Below, in pieces: positions 6,825 through 14,484 of a stretch of DNA of 64,000 nucleotides (the first letter of the stretch is position 1; every line of letters begins with the position of its first letter). The notes beneath the pieces were generated by a model. It was not told the DNA's origin, made no database searches, and saw only the letters and a program-made list of their open reading frames with translations. A program made the translations under genes and the position numbers. The DNA is from JAHFTW01 sp038046785 (lineage in GTDB: Archaea > Thermoplasmatota > E2 > JACPAO01 > JAHFTW01): contig JBBSVM010000003.1 in NCBI GenBank assembly GCA_038046785.1, positions 1-64,000 of the forward strand. The letters are read 5' to 3'.

Positions 6825-8312
6825 TCAAACCTTGTCGGCCGGCTCATCCCCAAACAACCGATTCACGAGCCAATCCGCATCGAACGGCTTGAGATCCGGG
6901 TAGTTCTGCCCGACGCCGACAAACAGGAGCGGCTTGTTGATGGTGTAGGCGACGGAGAGTGCCGCGCCACCCTTCGCGTCGACGTCCACCTTGGTGAGGA
7001 TGACGCCGCCGATGTCCACAATCTCGTCGAACTTGCGCGCCTGCTCGACGGCGTCGTTGCCCGCCAGCGAGTCGCCGACGAAGATGACGAGGTCGGGGTT
7101 GGCGACGCGGCGCACCTTGTCCATCTCGTCCATGAGGCTGCGGTTGTTCTGCATGCGGCCGGCGGTGTCGAGGAGGACGACCGACTTGTTGCGCGCCTTG
7201 GCGTGCTCGATGGCGTCGTAGGCGACGGCGGCGGGGTCGGCGCCCGCTTTGTGCTGGATGACCGAGACCCCGACCCGTTCGCCGTGCAGCGCCAACTGTT
7301 CGATGGCGCCGGCGCGGAAGGTGTCGCCCGCGGCGAGGCAGCAGCTGATGCCCTGCTCTTTGAGGCGCCAGGCGAGGCGGCCGATGCTGGTGGTCTTGCC
7401 GGTGCCGTTGACGCCGACAAACATGATGACGACCGGCTTCTTGCCGGCCGCCATTTTGGCGCGCACGAAGTCGTCGAAGTTGACGGGGTTGACGGAAAGA
7501 ACGCGCTTGATGGCGGTGCGCAGAACTTTCTCGACAATCTCCTCGGGGCGGCCGCCGATGGTGAGCGAGAGCAGTTGCTCGCGCACCGATTTTTTGATGG
7601 CCTCGATGACGGGGAGCGCGACGTCGGACTCCAGCAGGCCCACCTCCAGGTCCCACAGGATGTCGTCGAGGATGGACTCGTTGATGGTGAAGCGAGCGGC
7701 GGGCGCTGACTCAACAACGACCTGCTCGACCTCCTTCTGGACCTGGACGGACTGCTGCAGTTCCTGGAGAAGACGCGCCTCGATTTCCGCCTCGCTGAGG
7801 AGCTTCTTGCCCGGCTGCGGGGCGGGCTGCGGCTTGGGCGTCGGCTTCGGCGCCTCGGCCGGCTTGGCCGGAAGCAACACGGCAACGGGCGCGGTGGGAG
7901 CGACGAGAGGAGCGGAGGCGGGGACAGGCGGCGCGGGGGCGACCGTGGGCGACGGCTGCGGCTTCGGGGCAGGAGGGGGAAGGTGCGTGGTCGGCTCGAC
8001 GTCGATGGGGCGCGGCGTCGGCGCAGGGTTTGCCGGCGCAGGCGGCGCGGCGGCGGGAATGAGTACGGGTTTCGGCTCAGGGGCAACGGGCGCCGGCGAG
8101 GCGACCTCGGGTGCCGGCGCGACGGGTGGCGCAACCGGCGGCTGGACCGGTGCAACGACCGGCGGAGGCGACGGGACTGGCTTGGGCTGCTCCTTTGCAA
8201 CCGCCGCGGCAAGCTCCTGCTCCAGCTTGTCGCCGAGCTGCTTCTCGACCTCATCTTCGAGCTTCTTGCTGACGCCCTTCAGCTTGCTGCGGAGAGAGTC
8301 GAAGAGGCCCAC
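6825..8312 (-). CDS. ftsY: Signal recognition particle receptor FtsY
   Basis: FtsY is the membrane-associated SRP GTPase that docks ribosome-nascent chain complexes at the translocon. The 495 residues comprise an N-terminal charged segment (GLFDSLRSKLKGVSKKL), a long Pro/Ala-rich linker (about 40-160), and the NG domain with G1 GVNGTGKTTS, the DTFRAGAIEQL motif, G3 DTAGRMQNN, G4 TKVD and the C-terminal GVGQNYPDLKPFD. The Pro/Ala linker is unusually long and makes the protein larger than most archaeal FtsY proteins. It is the last gene of the aIF6-prefoldin cluster, separated from pfdA by tRNA-Gly. Confidence 0.96.
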   Translation of the reverse strand: MGLFDSLRSKLKGVSKKLEDEVEKQLGDKLEQELAAAVAKEQPKPVPSPPPVVAPVQPPVAPPVAPAPEVASPAPVAPEPKPVLIPAAAPPAPANPAPTPRPIDVEPTTHLPPPAPKPQPSPTVAPAPPVPASAPLVAPTAPVAVLLPAKPAEAPKPTPKPQPAPQPGKKLLSEAEIEARLLQELQQSVQVQKEVEQVVVESAPAARFTINESILDDILWDLEVGLLESDVALPVIEAIKKSVREQLLSLTIGGRPEEIVEKVLRTAIKRVLSVNPVNFDDFVRAKMAAGKKPVVIMFVGVNGTGKTTSIGRLAWRLKEQGISCCLAAGDTFRAGAIEQLALHGERVGVSVIQHKAGADPAAVAYDAIEHAKARNKSVVLLDTAGRMQNNRSLMDEMDKVRRVANPDLVIFVGDSLAGNDAVEQARKFDEIVDIGGVILTKVDVDAKGGAALSVAYTINKPLLFVGVGQNYPDLKPFDADWLVNRLFGDEPADKV

Positions 8313-8362
8313 GGGGCGCGCGACGAACGGGCGCTACAAGAGGGTTCAGGTGGAGGCGCGAA

Positions 8363-8389
8363 GGAGGATTGCGCTGCGCTCGTTCCTCC
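8363..8389. repeat. Single hairpin with GAGCGCAGCG core behind tRNA-Gly
   Basis: GGAGGA (8363-8368) pairs with TCCTCC (8384-8389); the loop read on the minus strand is ACGAGCGCAGCGCAAT. It lies 8 nt after the tRNA-Gly 3' end and uses the same loop core as the tRNA-Lys and tRNA-Leu arrays, but in one copy only. Confidence 0.55.
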
Positions 8390-8396
8390 GATGGAG

Positions 8397-8467
8397 TGCG
8401 GACACCGGGAATCGAACCCGGGCAGGGAGCTTGGGAAGCTCCAGTCATACCATTAGACCATGTCCGC
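8397..8467 (-). tRNA. tRNA-Gly (anticodon CCC)
   Basis: A 71-nt cloverleaf: acceptor GCGGACA/TGTCCGC, anticodon stem GGAGC/GCTCC with loop TTCCCAA (anticodon CCC), T-arm CCGGGTTCGATTCCCGG, discriminator A. It is inserted between pfdA and ftsY. Confidence 0.95.
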
Positions 8468-8470
8468 GAT

Positions 8471-8893
8471 TCACGAAGAAGAAAGAGAGCCAAGCTGCTC
8501 GTTGAGAGCCGCCGCCGTCTGCGACAGGCGGGAAGCCTCCTCGGAGGCGGCGCTGAACTGCTGCTGGATGCTGGCGAGGCGCGCCTCGAGGGCAGCGGCG
8601 ACGTCGGCGGGGGCGCCGTCGGTGGAGTAGCTGGCGCCGATGGGAAGCAGAACGGGGTGCCCGGCATCCACCGTGGCGCGGACATGCACGCCGCCGCCAA
8701 TGGGCAGGAGCATCTCCTGGCGGCCAGCAGCGCTTGCGAGGTGGCGGACGGTGCCGAGCGCCTGCTGCGACTCCATGAGGGCCTGTTCGAGGGCGGCAAG
8801 TTGCCGGTCCACGCGGGCAAGGGCGCGCTGCACCATGTCGAACTGCGCCATGAGCTGCTCGGGCCGCGGCGCTTCACCCGGAGCCTCAGCCAT
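8471..8893 (-). CDS. pfdA: Prefoldin subunit alpha
   Basis: Prefoldin is the hexameric jellyfish-like cochaperone (two alpha, four beta) that holds unfolded proteins for the thermosome. The 140 residues show the family design: a long helix (about 10-50), a beta-hairpin region (MLLPIGGGVHVRATV...VLLPIGASYSTDG) and a second long helix (about 85-135). The ATG at 8893 shares one base with the aIF6 stop (TGATG). In many euryarchaea the ribosomal protein LX/L18a gene lies between eif6 and pfdA; here it is absent. Confidence 0.9.
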   Translation of the reverse strand: MAEAPGEAPRPEQLMAQFDMVQRALARVDRQLAALEQALMESQQALGTVRHLASAAGRQEMLLPIGGGVHVRATVDAGHPVLLPIGASYSTDGAPADVAAALEARLASIQQQFSAASEEASRLSQTAAALNEQLGSLSSS

Positions 8894-9564
8894 CAAGCAC
8901 CGCCGATGCCGAGCGCTTCGTCGATGCGACCGAGCTCGATGCCGGTGGTCTTGGAGCCGACTGCGGCGCCATGGACGTTGGCGGCGATGCCCGCCCCAAC
9001 GAGGCCGTGGCCGTGGTTGACGGTCCCGATGCGCACCGGGACCTGCAGCGCTTTCTTGACGAACGCCAAGTCGGCGTCGGAGGCAAGCGGGTGGATGATG
9101 GCGCCTTTGTTGGTCGCGAAGCCGGCCGTTCCGACCGTGGGCAGGCCAGCGATGGCGCCGCGCTCGACCGGGACGTTGAGGGTGGTCTCGACCATTTTCA
9201 TCGCCTTGGCGGGCAGGTCGGGGTGGACGATGGCGCCAAGGTCGTTGCAGAGAATGTTGTTGCCCGCCGCGTTGAGGCGGCTGGACTCCAAGCGCGCGAC
9301 GGTGAGGCCTGCGCTCTCGAACACTTTGAGTTCGCGGTCGCTCGCGAAGTCGGCCACGACGGCACCATGCTTGTTGGCAGCGACCAGCGAGCCGATGAGC
9401 TCAGCACCACCGACAGCGGCGGTGATGGCCTTGAGGCCGACCGACTCCTCGATGTCGCGGATGTTCTCCGGCGTCAAGCCGAGCGGCGTGAAGAGGTGCC
9501 GGCTGGTCGCACGCACGTAGACCCCCACGTTGGGGTTGCCGAAGGGGTCGAGGCGCTTGAACAC
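8893..9564 (-). CDS. eif6: Translation initiation factor aIF6
   Basis: aIF6 binds the large ribosomal subunit and blocks premature joining with the 30S. The 223-residue protein is a five-fold pseudosymmetric repeat; repeats are visible as NPNVGVYVRA, GSLVAANKHGAVV, CNDLGAIVHPDL, ATNKGAIIHP and GAGIAANVHGAAVG. The start is GTG 9564, backed by GGTGA six nucleotides upstream. It overlaps pfdA by one base and lies downstream of rpl31e in the standard euryarchaeal order. Confidence 0.95.
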   Translation of the reverse strand: MFKRLDPFGNPNVGVYVRATSRHLFTPLGLTPENIRDIEESVGLKAITAAVGGAELIGSLVAANKHGAVVADFASDRELKVFESAGLTVARLESSRLNAAGNNILCNDLGAIVHPDLPAKAMKMVETTLNVPVERGAIAGLPTVGTAGFATNKGAIIHPLASDADLAFVKKALQVPVRIGTVNHGHGLVGAGIAANVHGAAVGSKTTGIELGRIDEALGIGGA

Positions 9565-9599
9565 AATGTCACCAGATGGCCAGCGGCCGAGGGGAAGGA

Positions 9600-10268
9600 T
9601 TACTCCTTCTTGGCGGGCTTGGCCTTGTCCGCCTTCTCGTCCGCCTTGGCGGCCTCGAGCGCGGGCTGGGCCTTGACGTCGGCGACCTCGGTGTTGCCAT
9701 CGAGGATGGCGAGAGCGTCGGCGATCCAGCCCTTGGCCTTGTCCACGGAGCCGCCGGACGCCTCGACGACCTTTGCGGGGTCAGCGTGGGCGAGGTCGTG
9801 CAGCGTCGAGATGCCAGCCTTGTCGAGCTTCTCGGCGGTCGCCGGTCCGACGCCCTTGACGTCGGTAACGGGGCGGCCGTCCTTGTCGCCGTGCGAGTGG
9901 TCGTGGCCTTCCTCGCCGGCCGCGGGGGCCTTGAGGATGGTCTTCTCGGCCGCCTTGGCGCGGCGGTCCTGGAGGGCCGTGCGCAGCGAGCCGGTCGTGG
10001 CGGCCTCGGGGAGGGTGACCTCGACGACGCCGTCGCTGAAGCGGGTGGCGCGCACGCGGATGCGGCTGGGAATGTTGAATTTGCCCTTCGACCAGAGCGA
10101 TTCGTTGACGGCGCCGTCCACCCAGATGGTGGCGGACTTCATGTGCTGCGTCAGGAAACGCTTGACGTCGCGGACGGCGAGGTCAGCGCGGCGGCTGCGC
10201 ACGAGGTCCTTGGTCTTGCGGAGAGGGATGGTGTAGATGCGCTCGAGCTCAGTGGTGGTGTCGGCCAT
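9600..10268 (-). CDS. rpl31e: Ribosomal protein L31e fused to a helix-hairpin-helix domain
   Basis: Residues 1-90 are ribosomal protein L31e (ERIYTIPLRKTKDLVRSRRA; AVNESLWSKGKFNIPSRIRVRATRF), a 50S protein near the exit tunnel. The reading frame then continues without a stop through a His-rich linker (GEEGHDHSHGDKDG), a helix-hairpin-helix domain (DVKGVGPATAEKLDKAGIST, about 130-180) and a Lys/Ala/Glu tail ending AKPAKKE, for 222 residues in total. L31e is usually about 85-95 residues. Similar HhH plus basic-tail extensions occur on other archaeal ribosomal proteins, so an extra rRNA-binding role is a reasonable inference. Confidence 0.93.
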   Translation of the reverse strand: MADTTTELERIYTIPLRKTKDLVRSRRADLAVRDVKRFLTQHMKSATIWVDGAVNESLWSKGKFNIPSRIRVRATRFSDGVVEVTLPEAATTGSLRTALQDRRAKAAEKTILKAPAAGEEGHDHSHGDKDGRPVTDVKGVGPATAEKLDKAGISTLHDLAHADPAKVVEASGGSVDKAKGWIADALAILDGNTEVADVKAQPALEAAKADEKADKAKPAKKE

Positions 10269-10280
10269 GTCAAACGCTCC

Positions 10281-10436
10281 TTACATCTTGAGGTGGTTCT
10301 TGCGCCAGCTGCGCCGCTTCGGGTGCGTCGTGAAGCGCTGGCTCGTGCGGATCATGATCCAGGCCGGCACACGGCGGTTCGATTTCTCCGCGCTGAGGAG
10401 GCGGAGTTTCTTGGCGAGGGGCTTCTTGCTGGCCAT
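10281..10436 (-). CDS. rpl39e: Ribosomal protein L39e
   Basis: A 51-residue basic protein, MASKKPLAKKLRLLSAEKSN ... SQRFTTHPKRRSWRKNHLKM, matching L39e along its length. L39e lines the polypeptide exit tunnel and has no bacterial counterpart. ATG 10436 is preceded by GGGGAAGTGA. It lies between pdcd5 and rpl31e as in most euryarchaea. Confidence 0.95.
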   Translation of the reverse strand: MASKKPLAKKLRLLSAEKSNRRVPAWIMIRTSQRFTTHPKRRSWRKNHLKM

Positions 10437-10468
10437 TTGGTTCACTTCCCCTTGCGGGGCCTGCTTGA

Positions 10469-10822
10469 TTATTTCCTTGTGATTTTGATGTCGCGTTCCG
10501 GCGGCGAGAGGGCGGCGAGGATCTGGCGCAGATCCGCGTCTCCCACGCGCCGTGTGAGTCGGCCCGACTGGACCAAAGACGCGAGTTGCCTCGTGACCTC
10601 GGCCGCCAGATCGGGACGGCTCATGCGGATGCGGGTGAGGCGCTCGCGCGCCTCGGGTTCCAGGACCTTCTGCAGGAGCCGCTCGATGGCGGACTCCTCG
10701 GCGGCAGCCTGTTGGGCCGCTGCCTGCTGAGCCTGTGCTGCCGGGTCCTGGCCGGCGGCACGAGCCTGCTGCGCCTGAAGTTCCGCCAACCGTCGCCGGC
10801 GGGCTTCCTCCAGGTCGCTCAT
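10469..10822 (-). CDS. PDCD5/TFAR19-family DNA-binding protein
   Basis: A 117-residue protein of the PDCD5 family. It has a charged N-terminal helix (MSDLEEARRRRLAELQAQQA), a Gln/Ala-rich segment and the conserved bundle ERLLQKVLEPEARERLTRIR with VRPDLA-like MSRPDLAAEV, ending in ERDIKITRK. Archaeal members bind nucleic acid in vitro; the cellular role is not settled. It sits between rps19e and rpl39e, the usual position. Confidence 0.93.
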   Translation of the reverse strand: MSDLEEARRRRLAELQAQQARAAGQDPAAQAQQAAAQQAAAEESAIERLLQKVLEPEARERLTRIRMSRPDLAAEVTRQLASLVQSGRLTRRVGDADLRQILAALSPPERDIKITRK

Positions 10823-10830
10823 GTTGCCCC

Positions 10831-11283
10831 TTAGTACTTCTTGAGCTCGGGGACCGCCTTCTGGACGACGCCGCGCACGGTGTGCGCCGCATTGTCCATG
10901 AGGCTGCGTCCTTCCGCGGTCACGATGCGGCCCTTGGCTTGCACGGTCTGAACCAGACCGGCGGCCTCGAGCTGCTGCAGCGCGGTGCGGGCGATGGAGC
11001 CCGAGCCCTTGACGGCGTGGTTGGGGCGGTTGCCGCGGTCGCGGAATCCACCGAAGTGGGCGCGCAGCGTCTCCGTCCCGACCGGGCCTTCCGTGTACAC
11101 CTTGCGGAGCACGGCGGCGACCCGGGTGTGCCACCAGTCGTCCTGCACCGGAGGCTTCTCGGTGTGGATGCCGGTCTTGACGAACGGCGCCCACTCCGGA
11201 GCCTGGATCTCCTTGACCTCGGTCAGCTTCTTGGCTGCCTCGGAAATCAAGGCGGTTGGCGGGACATCGTAAACAGTGGTCAT
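10831..11283 (-). CDS. rps19e: Ribosomal protein S19e
   Basis: A 150-residue 30S protein needed for small-subunit maturation. Diagnostic stretches are TTVYDVPPTALISEAAKKL, APEWAPFVKTGIHTEKPP, DDWWHTRVAAVLRKVY and RDRGNRPNHAVKGSGSIART. The ATG at 11283 follows a TATA box with a C-tract (11317-11333), which makes it the first gene of the rps19e-pdcd5-rpl39e-rpl31e-eif6-pfdA transcription unit. Confidence 0.96.
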   Translation of the reverse strand: MTTVYDVPPTALISEAAKKLTEVKEIQAPEWAPFVKTGIHTEKPPVQDDWWHTRVAAVLRKVYTEGPVGTETLRAHFGGFRDRGNRPNHAVKGSGSIARTALQQLEAAGLVQTVQAKGRIVTAEGRSLMDNAAHTVRGVVQKAVPELKKY

Positions 11284-11314
11284 TCCACAATTCTCCCAGG
11301 GGGCAAACTTCGCC

Positions 11315-11333
11315 GAAGAGGGGGGGGTATAAA
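11315..11333 (-). promoter_or_regulatory. TATA-type promoter of the rps19e operon with C-tract
   Basis: The minus strand reads TTTATA (11333-11328), a C8 tract, then TCTTCGGCG. The same composite lies upstream of rpoH. The predicted start is near 11305, giving a leader of about 20 nt. Confidence 0.65.
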
Positions 11334-11390
11334 CCCGTTTGGGGCGCTCATCCTGGAGCGCCAGGAGAGCGGGGAGAAACCGACGGAGAT

Positions 11391-11687
11391 TCAGCTCTTC
11401 CAGTAGACGGCGGTGTGGCCGCGCACTTCCAGGAGGCGGGAGCCAGTCGCCTCGGCGAGGGCCTTGGCTTGCGCATCGTCTTGCGCTCCGCCCTCGGTGG
11501 CGGTCTTGAGGAGCCGCACCTTGACGAGCTTCTTCTTCTTGAGCTGGGCCGCCAGCTCCTCCAGGGTCGCCGGAGTGATGCCGTTCTTGCCGACCTGCAG
11601 CGTGACGTCGAGGGTCTGCGCCTGGCCGCGCAGCTCTTGCAGCCGCTTGTTCGAGGGACCTTTGGCGGGGGTTGCGTCCGAGCTCAT
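11391..11687 (-). CDS. YhbY-like CRM-domain RNA-binding protein
   Basis: A 98-residue single CRM domain: KRLQELRGQAQTLDVTLQVG, the GxxG loop as VGKNGITP, then LKKKKLVKVRLLKTA and a C-terminal strand TGSRLLEVRGHTAVYWK. Bacterial YhbY associates with pre-50S subunits, so a ribosome-assembly role is likely. It overlaps the rnp4 stop by 4 bp (ATGA), so the two are translationally coupled, upstream of rps19e. Confidence 0.9.
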   Translation of the reverse strand: MSSDATPAKGPSNKRLQELRGQAQTLDVTLQVGKNGITPATLEELAAQLKKKKLVKVRLLKTATEGGAQDDAQAKALAEATGSRLLEVRGHTAVYWKS

Positions 11688-12010
11688 GGCGTGCTGCGAG
11701 CGGGGCGCGGCTCAAGGGGTTGTCGGCGCACATGGCCACAGGCGAGACAGGTGGTGGCGATGCGGCCCGCCAAGATGCGCACGCGGCGCGCGCCCGCCCC
11801 CGCGGCCCCGCAGCGGCGGCAGAGTTCCGCTTTGTGGCGCGGCTCGAGGCCGGTCTGATAGGTCTCGGACACCTTGAGCGCGATGCGGCCGTAGCGGTTG
11901 GCCAAGTCGGCGCGGCCAGCACTGCGCTCCATGCGGGCGGCAGCCAACAAGTCGTCGAGGCGGCGCACGGCGACGATGCGCTCCTCGCCTTTGTTGCGAC
12001 GCCGGGCCAT
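11684..12010 (-). CDS. rnp4: Ribonuclease P protein component 4 (Rpp21 homologue)
   Basis: Rnp4 pairs with Rnp1 to help the RNase P RNA remove tRNA 5' leaders. The 108-residue protein starts MARRRNKGEERIVAVRRLDD, has the helical region LANRYGRIALKVSETYQTGL and the zinc ligands LCRRCG and TCLACG, followed by a basic tail. Four Cys fit a zinc ribbon. It is divergent from the methyltransferase gene and is the first gene of the rnp4-yhbY pair. Confidence 0.92.
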   Translation of the reverse strand: MARRRNKGEERIVAVRRLDDLLAAARMERSAGRADLANRYGRIALKVSETYQTGLEPRHKAELCRRCGAAGAGARRVRILAGRIATTCLACGHVRRQPLEPRPARSTP

Positions 12011-12060
12011 GCCGCCAACAGGAGGCCGCTCGTTATGAGGGTGACTGGCGTGGCGCCGTC

Positions 12061-12687
12061 GTGCAGCGCGCCTCCAACGCCTGGGACCGGTTCTACCGCT
12101 TCCACGAGGCACCCTGGCGCGGCGAGCGGGCGGTGGCGGACATTCTGCCGTGGCTTGGAGACGGGCCGGTGCTGGAGTTGGGCTGCGGCAACGGCAAGAC
12201 GCTCAAACCGCTCCTGGGCGCCGGCGTCTCCGTGGTGGGGCTGGATCTTTCCTGGCACATCCTGTCCCGCCTCCCGCCGCAGGCCGACCGCGTGATGGCC
12301 GACGCCTCCGCTCTGCCGTTTGCCGATGCCTCCTTCTCGGCAGTCCTCGACCTGCACTGCAGCGGCCATCTCGGAGTAGAGGGTCGCGCTGCGGCTCACG
12401 CCGAATCCTACCGCGCCCTCCGGCCTGGCGGCCATTTGGTCGTGGAGCGGCTCACGCCCAACGACCTGCGCGCCGGCCAAGGTGCCGCCGTCGAGGGCGA
12501 GCCCGGGATGCGCGGCCTGCAAGACGGGCGGCGCACGCATTTCGCCCATGCCGACGAGTTGGCGGCCGCCTGCGAAGCCGCCGGATTCAATCTGGTGGGT
12601 GGGTTCGTGGAACGGTTCCATCCCGGTCACCGAGGCAACCTGGTGACGCGCGAATCGGTGCGCCTGCTCTTGCAGCGACCCAGCTGA
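12061..12687 (+). CDS. Class I SAM-dependent methyltransferase
   Basis: A 208-residue Rossmann-fold methyltransferase. Motif I is LELGCGNGKTLKPLL, motif II VVGLDLS, with ADASALPFADASFSAVLDLH and the post-III RALRPGGHLVVE. The substrate is unknown; the general layout resembles small-molecule or tRNA (Trm9-like) methyltransferases. It starts with GTG 12061 and is convergent with the NEW3-domain gene, with one base between their stops. Confidence 0.85.
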   Translation: MQRASNAWDRFYRFHEAPWRGERAVADILPWLGDGPVLELGCGNGKTLKPLLGAGVSVVGLDLSWHILSRLPPQADRVMADASALPFADASFSAVLDLHCSGHLGVEGRAAAHAESYRALRPGGHLVVERLTPNDLRAGQGAAVEGEPGMRGLQDGRRTHFAHADELAAACEAAGFNLVGGFVERFHPGHRGNLVTRESVRLLLQRPS

Positions 12688-12688
12688 T

Positions 12689-13579
12689 TCAGGCGAGCTT
12701 CAGCGCGACCGTGCGGCGGGCGGGCTGGACGCCGCGACGCTCCGCGACCGCCACCAGCACCAGCTGTGAGGCGAGCGCGCGCCGGCTCGCGGCAACGGTC
12801 ACGTCGACCACTTCTTCTGCTCCGGGTTCCAGCTCAAGGGCGTGCTGCGGAATCTCGGCTTCCCACCCCGCCACGACGCCACCATCCAGGAGAATGCGCT
12901 CGCTGCGACCGCCGGTGTTGCGCACCGTGACGCGCAGGGTCGTGCTGGTGCCAGGCCGCACGGCAAGCTCGCTTGGCTCCACGTCGATGCGCAGGGTGCT
13001 GCGGCGGCGGTAGGCTGCCAAGGCGAAGACCACCACGAGGACCGCCAGCAGCGCCATCCCCGCCACGATGGCGGCGGGGCCGACCGCCTCAACGAACTCT
13101 CGCACCGGCTCATCCTCGCGCATCACCACGACGGTCGCCTGGTCGGTCGCCTCCGGGTCGGCGGCAGGGCCCACCATCGGGATGGCGCTCAACCCGAGCG
13201 GCGCCATGCGGGCGGTGAGCAGCAAGCGCACCTCGTCCGCCTCAGCGCCAGCACTCACGAGAACCGTCAAAGTCGCCTTGCCGGTGGCGCCGGGGGCCAA
13301 CTGGAAACTGGAGGGCGCCAACTGTGCGGCCCAACCGTCGGGGGCGCCCGTCACCTCAAGCCGGACCTCGCGTTCCATGTCGAACGGCGAATCGGTCGGC
13401 TCGACGTCGCTGCGCACCGTCACCTCGATGCGCACCGACTCGTCGGTGCTGATGCGGGCCGTTGCGGGGGCCTCCACGCTCACCGCCGCCGCGACCGGGC
13501 TGGTCGGAACCTGAGCAGAGACCGACGCGAGCCCAAACACCAAGCCCAGGACGAGGAGACGGTAAGCGGTCGCGGACAC
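12689..13579 (-). CDS. Membrane protein with two Ig-like NEW3-type domains flanking one TM helix
   Basis: A 296-residue protein with a signal peptide (LLVLGLVFGLASVSAQ), a first beta-sandwich with the NEW3/COG1361-like pattern (VTGAPDGWAAQLAPSSFQLAPGATG is split across residues 75-100), a TM helix (about 166-188, AGMALLAVLVVVFALAA then YRRR), and a second similar domain (VEPSELAVRPGTSTTLRVTV, VAGWEAEIPQHALELEPGA). If the signal peptide is cleaved, the second domain would face the cytoplasm, which is odd for this fold. A related single domain is encoded at 22893-23285. Function unknown. Confidence 0.75.
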   Translation of the reverse strand: MSATAYRLLVLGLVFGLASVSAQVPTSPVAAAVSVEAPATARISTDESVRIEVTVRSDVEPTDSPFDMEREVRLEVTGAPDGWAAQLAPSSFQLAPGATGKATLTVLVSAGAEADEVRLLLTARMAPLGLSAIPMVGPAADPEATDQATVVVMREDEPVREFVEAVGPAAIVAGMALLAVLVVVFALAAYRRRSTLRIDVEPSELAVRPGTSTTLRVTVRNTGGRSERILLDGGVVAGWEAEIPQHALELEPGAEEVVDVTVAASRRALASQLVLVAVAERRGVQPARRTVALKLA

Positions 13580-13650
13580 AAGCCACCATCCTGCCGCAAG
13601 CCAAGGCCTTTGCCGTCAAGGCTATGCGGCCGGCGCCCCCTGGGCAGCAC

Positions 13651-14406
13651 GTGACCCGGATGCTCTACATGGAGGGGGGCATCGAGCGCTGCTACGACCG
13701 CGCCTTCACGGCGCGCGTCGTCGAGTCGTTCCCCGACGCCGTCATGCTCGACCAGACGCTCTTCTACCCGCTGGGCGGCGGGCAGGAGTGGGACACCGGG
13801 ACGCTCACGACGGCGGACGGCCGAGCCCTCACGGTGCGCGAGGTGACCAAACGCGGACCGGTGCGCCACACGCTTGGCCCCAACCACGGCCTCGCTGCTG
13901 GCGACGCCGTTGCGGGACTCCTCGATTGGGGACGCCGCTACGCGCACATGCGCATGCACACGGCGCAGCATCTTGTCTCCGGTCTCGCCTACGAAATGTT
14001 CGGCGGCATCCGCACGGTGGGAAATCAGATTCACGCAAGCCGCAGCCGCATTGACTTCAACCCGGTCGAATTCACGCCGCAGATGCTCGACGACCTCGCC
14101 GCGGCGGCCAACGGCATCATCCGCTCCAAGCAGCCCATCACGGCGACGATTCTGACGCGCGAGCAGGTTCTCGCCGAACAGCCGCCCGAGCGCACCAACA
14201 TGGACCTGCTGCCGAAGTCGGTGACCGACCTGCGCGTCATCCGCATCGGTGCGGACATCGACTTGTGCCCGTGCGCGGGAACGCATGTTCTCAACACAGG
14301 CGAGATTGGCGAAGTGCAAATTCTTGGACGACGCGCGAAGGGACAGGGAACGCAGCGCGTCGAGTACACGCTGGCGGGGTTGGAGCCGCCAACGGTTCCG
14401 ACCTGA
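13651..14406 (+). CDS. alaX: Alanyl-tRNA editing protein AlaX
   Basis: AlaX is a stand-alone homologue of the AlaRS editing domain that hydrolyses Ser-tRNA(Ala) (and Gly-tRNA(Ala)). The 251 residues contain the metal-binding HTAQH (in HMRMHTAQHLVSG) and the CxxxH part in DLCPCAGTHVLNTGEIG, as well as LDQTLFYPLGGGQ-WDTG. The length and N-terminal glycine-rich motif fit the AlaX-M class. I choose GTG 13651 (family start MTRxL); ATG 13660 and ATG 13624 are alternatives. Confidence 0.93.
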   Translation: MTRMLYMEGGIERCYDRAFTARVVESFPDAVMLDQTLFYPLGGGQEWDTGTLTTADGRALTVREVTKRGPVRHTLGPNHGLAAGDAVAGLLDWGRRYAHMRMHTAQHLVSGLAYEMFGGIRTVGNQIHASRSRIDFNPVEFTPQMLDDLAAAANGIIRSKQPITATILTREQVLAEQPPERTNMDLLPKSVTDLRVIRIGADIDLCPCAGTHVLNTGEIGEVQILGRRAKGQGTQRVEYTLAGLEPPTVPT

Positions 14407-14469
14407 ACGCGGATGGCGCGGATTCGCGCGGATGCGAACCGTATCCGCATCATCCGCGAAATCCGCGTT
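14406..14469. terminator. GCGGAT inverted repeat at a convergent junction
   Basis: Between the convergent ends of alaX and purA, AACGCGGAT (14406-14414) is reversed as ATCCGCGTT (14461-14469). The interior carries further GCGGATT and ATCCGC copies, giving an imperfect long hairpin. Probably a bidirectional terminator of the same repeat type as at 3473-3532. Confidence 0.5.
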
Positions 14470-14484
14470 TCGTTCGGGGACGGC

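Noticed and set aside
10831..12630. 599-codon minus-strand frame running through yhbY, rnp4 and the methyltransferase
   Set aside because: Only its last 150 codons are a gene (rps19e). The upstream part is out-of-frame translation of other genes, and a TATA box lies just before the rps19e ATG.
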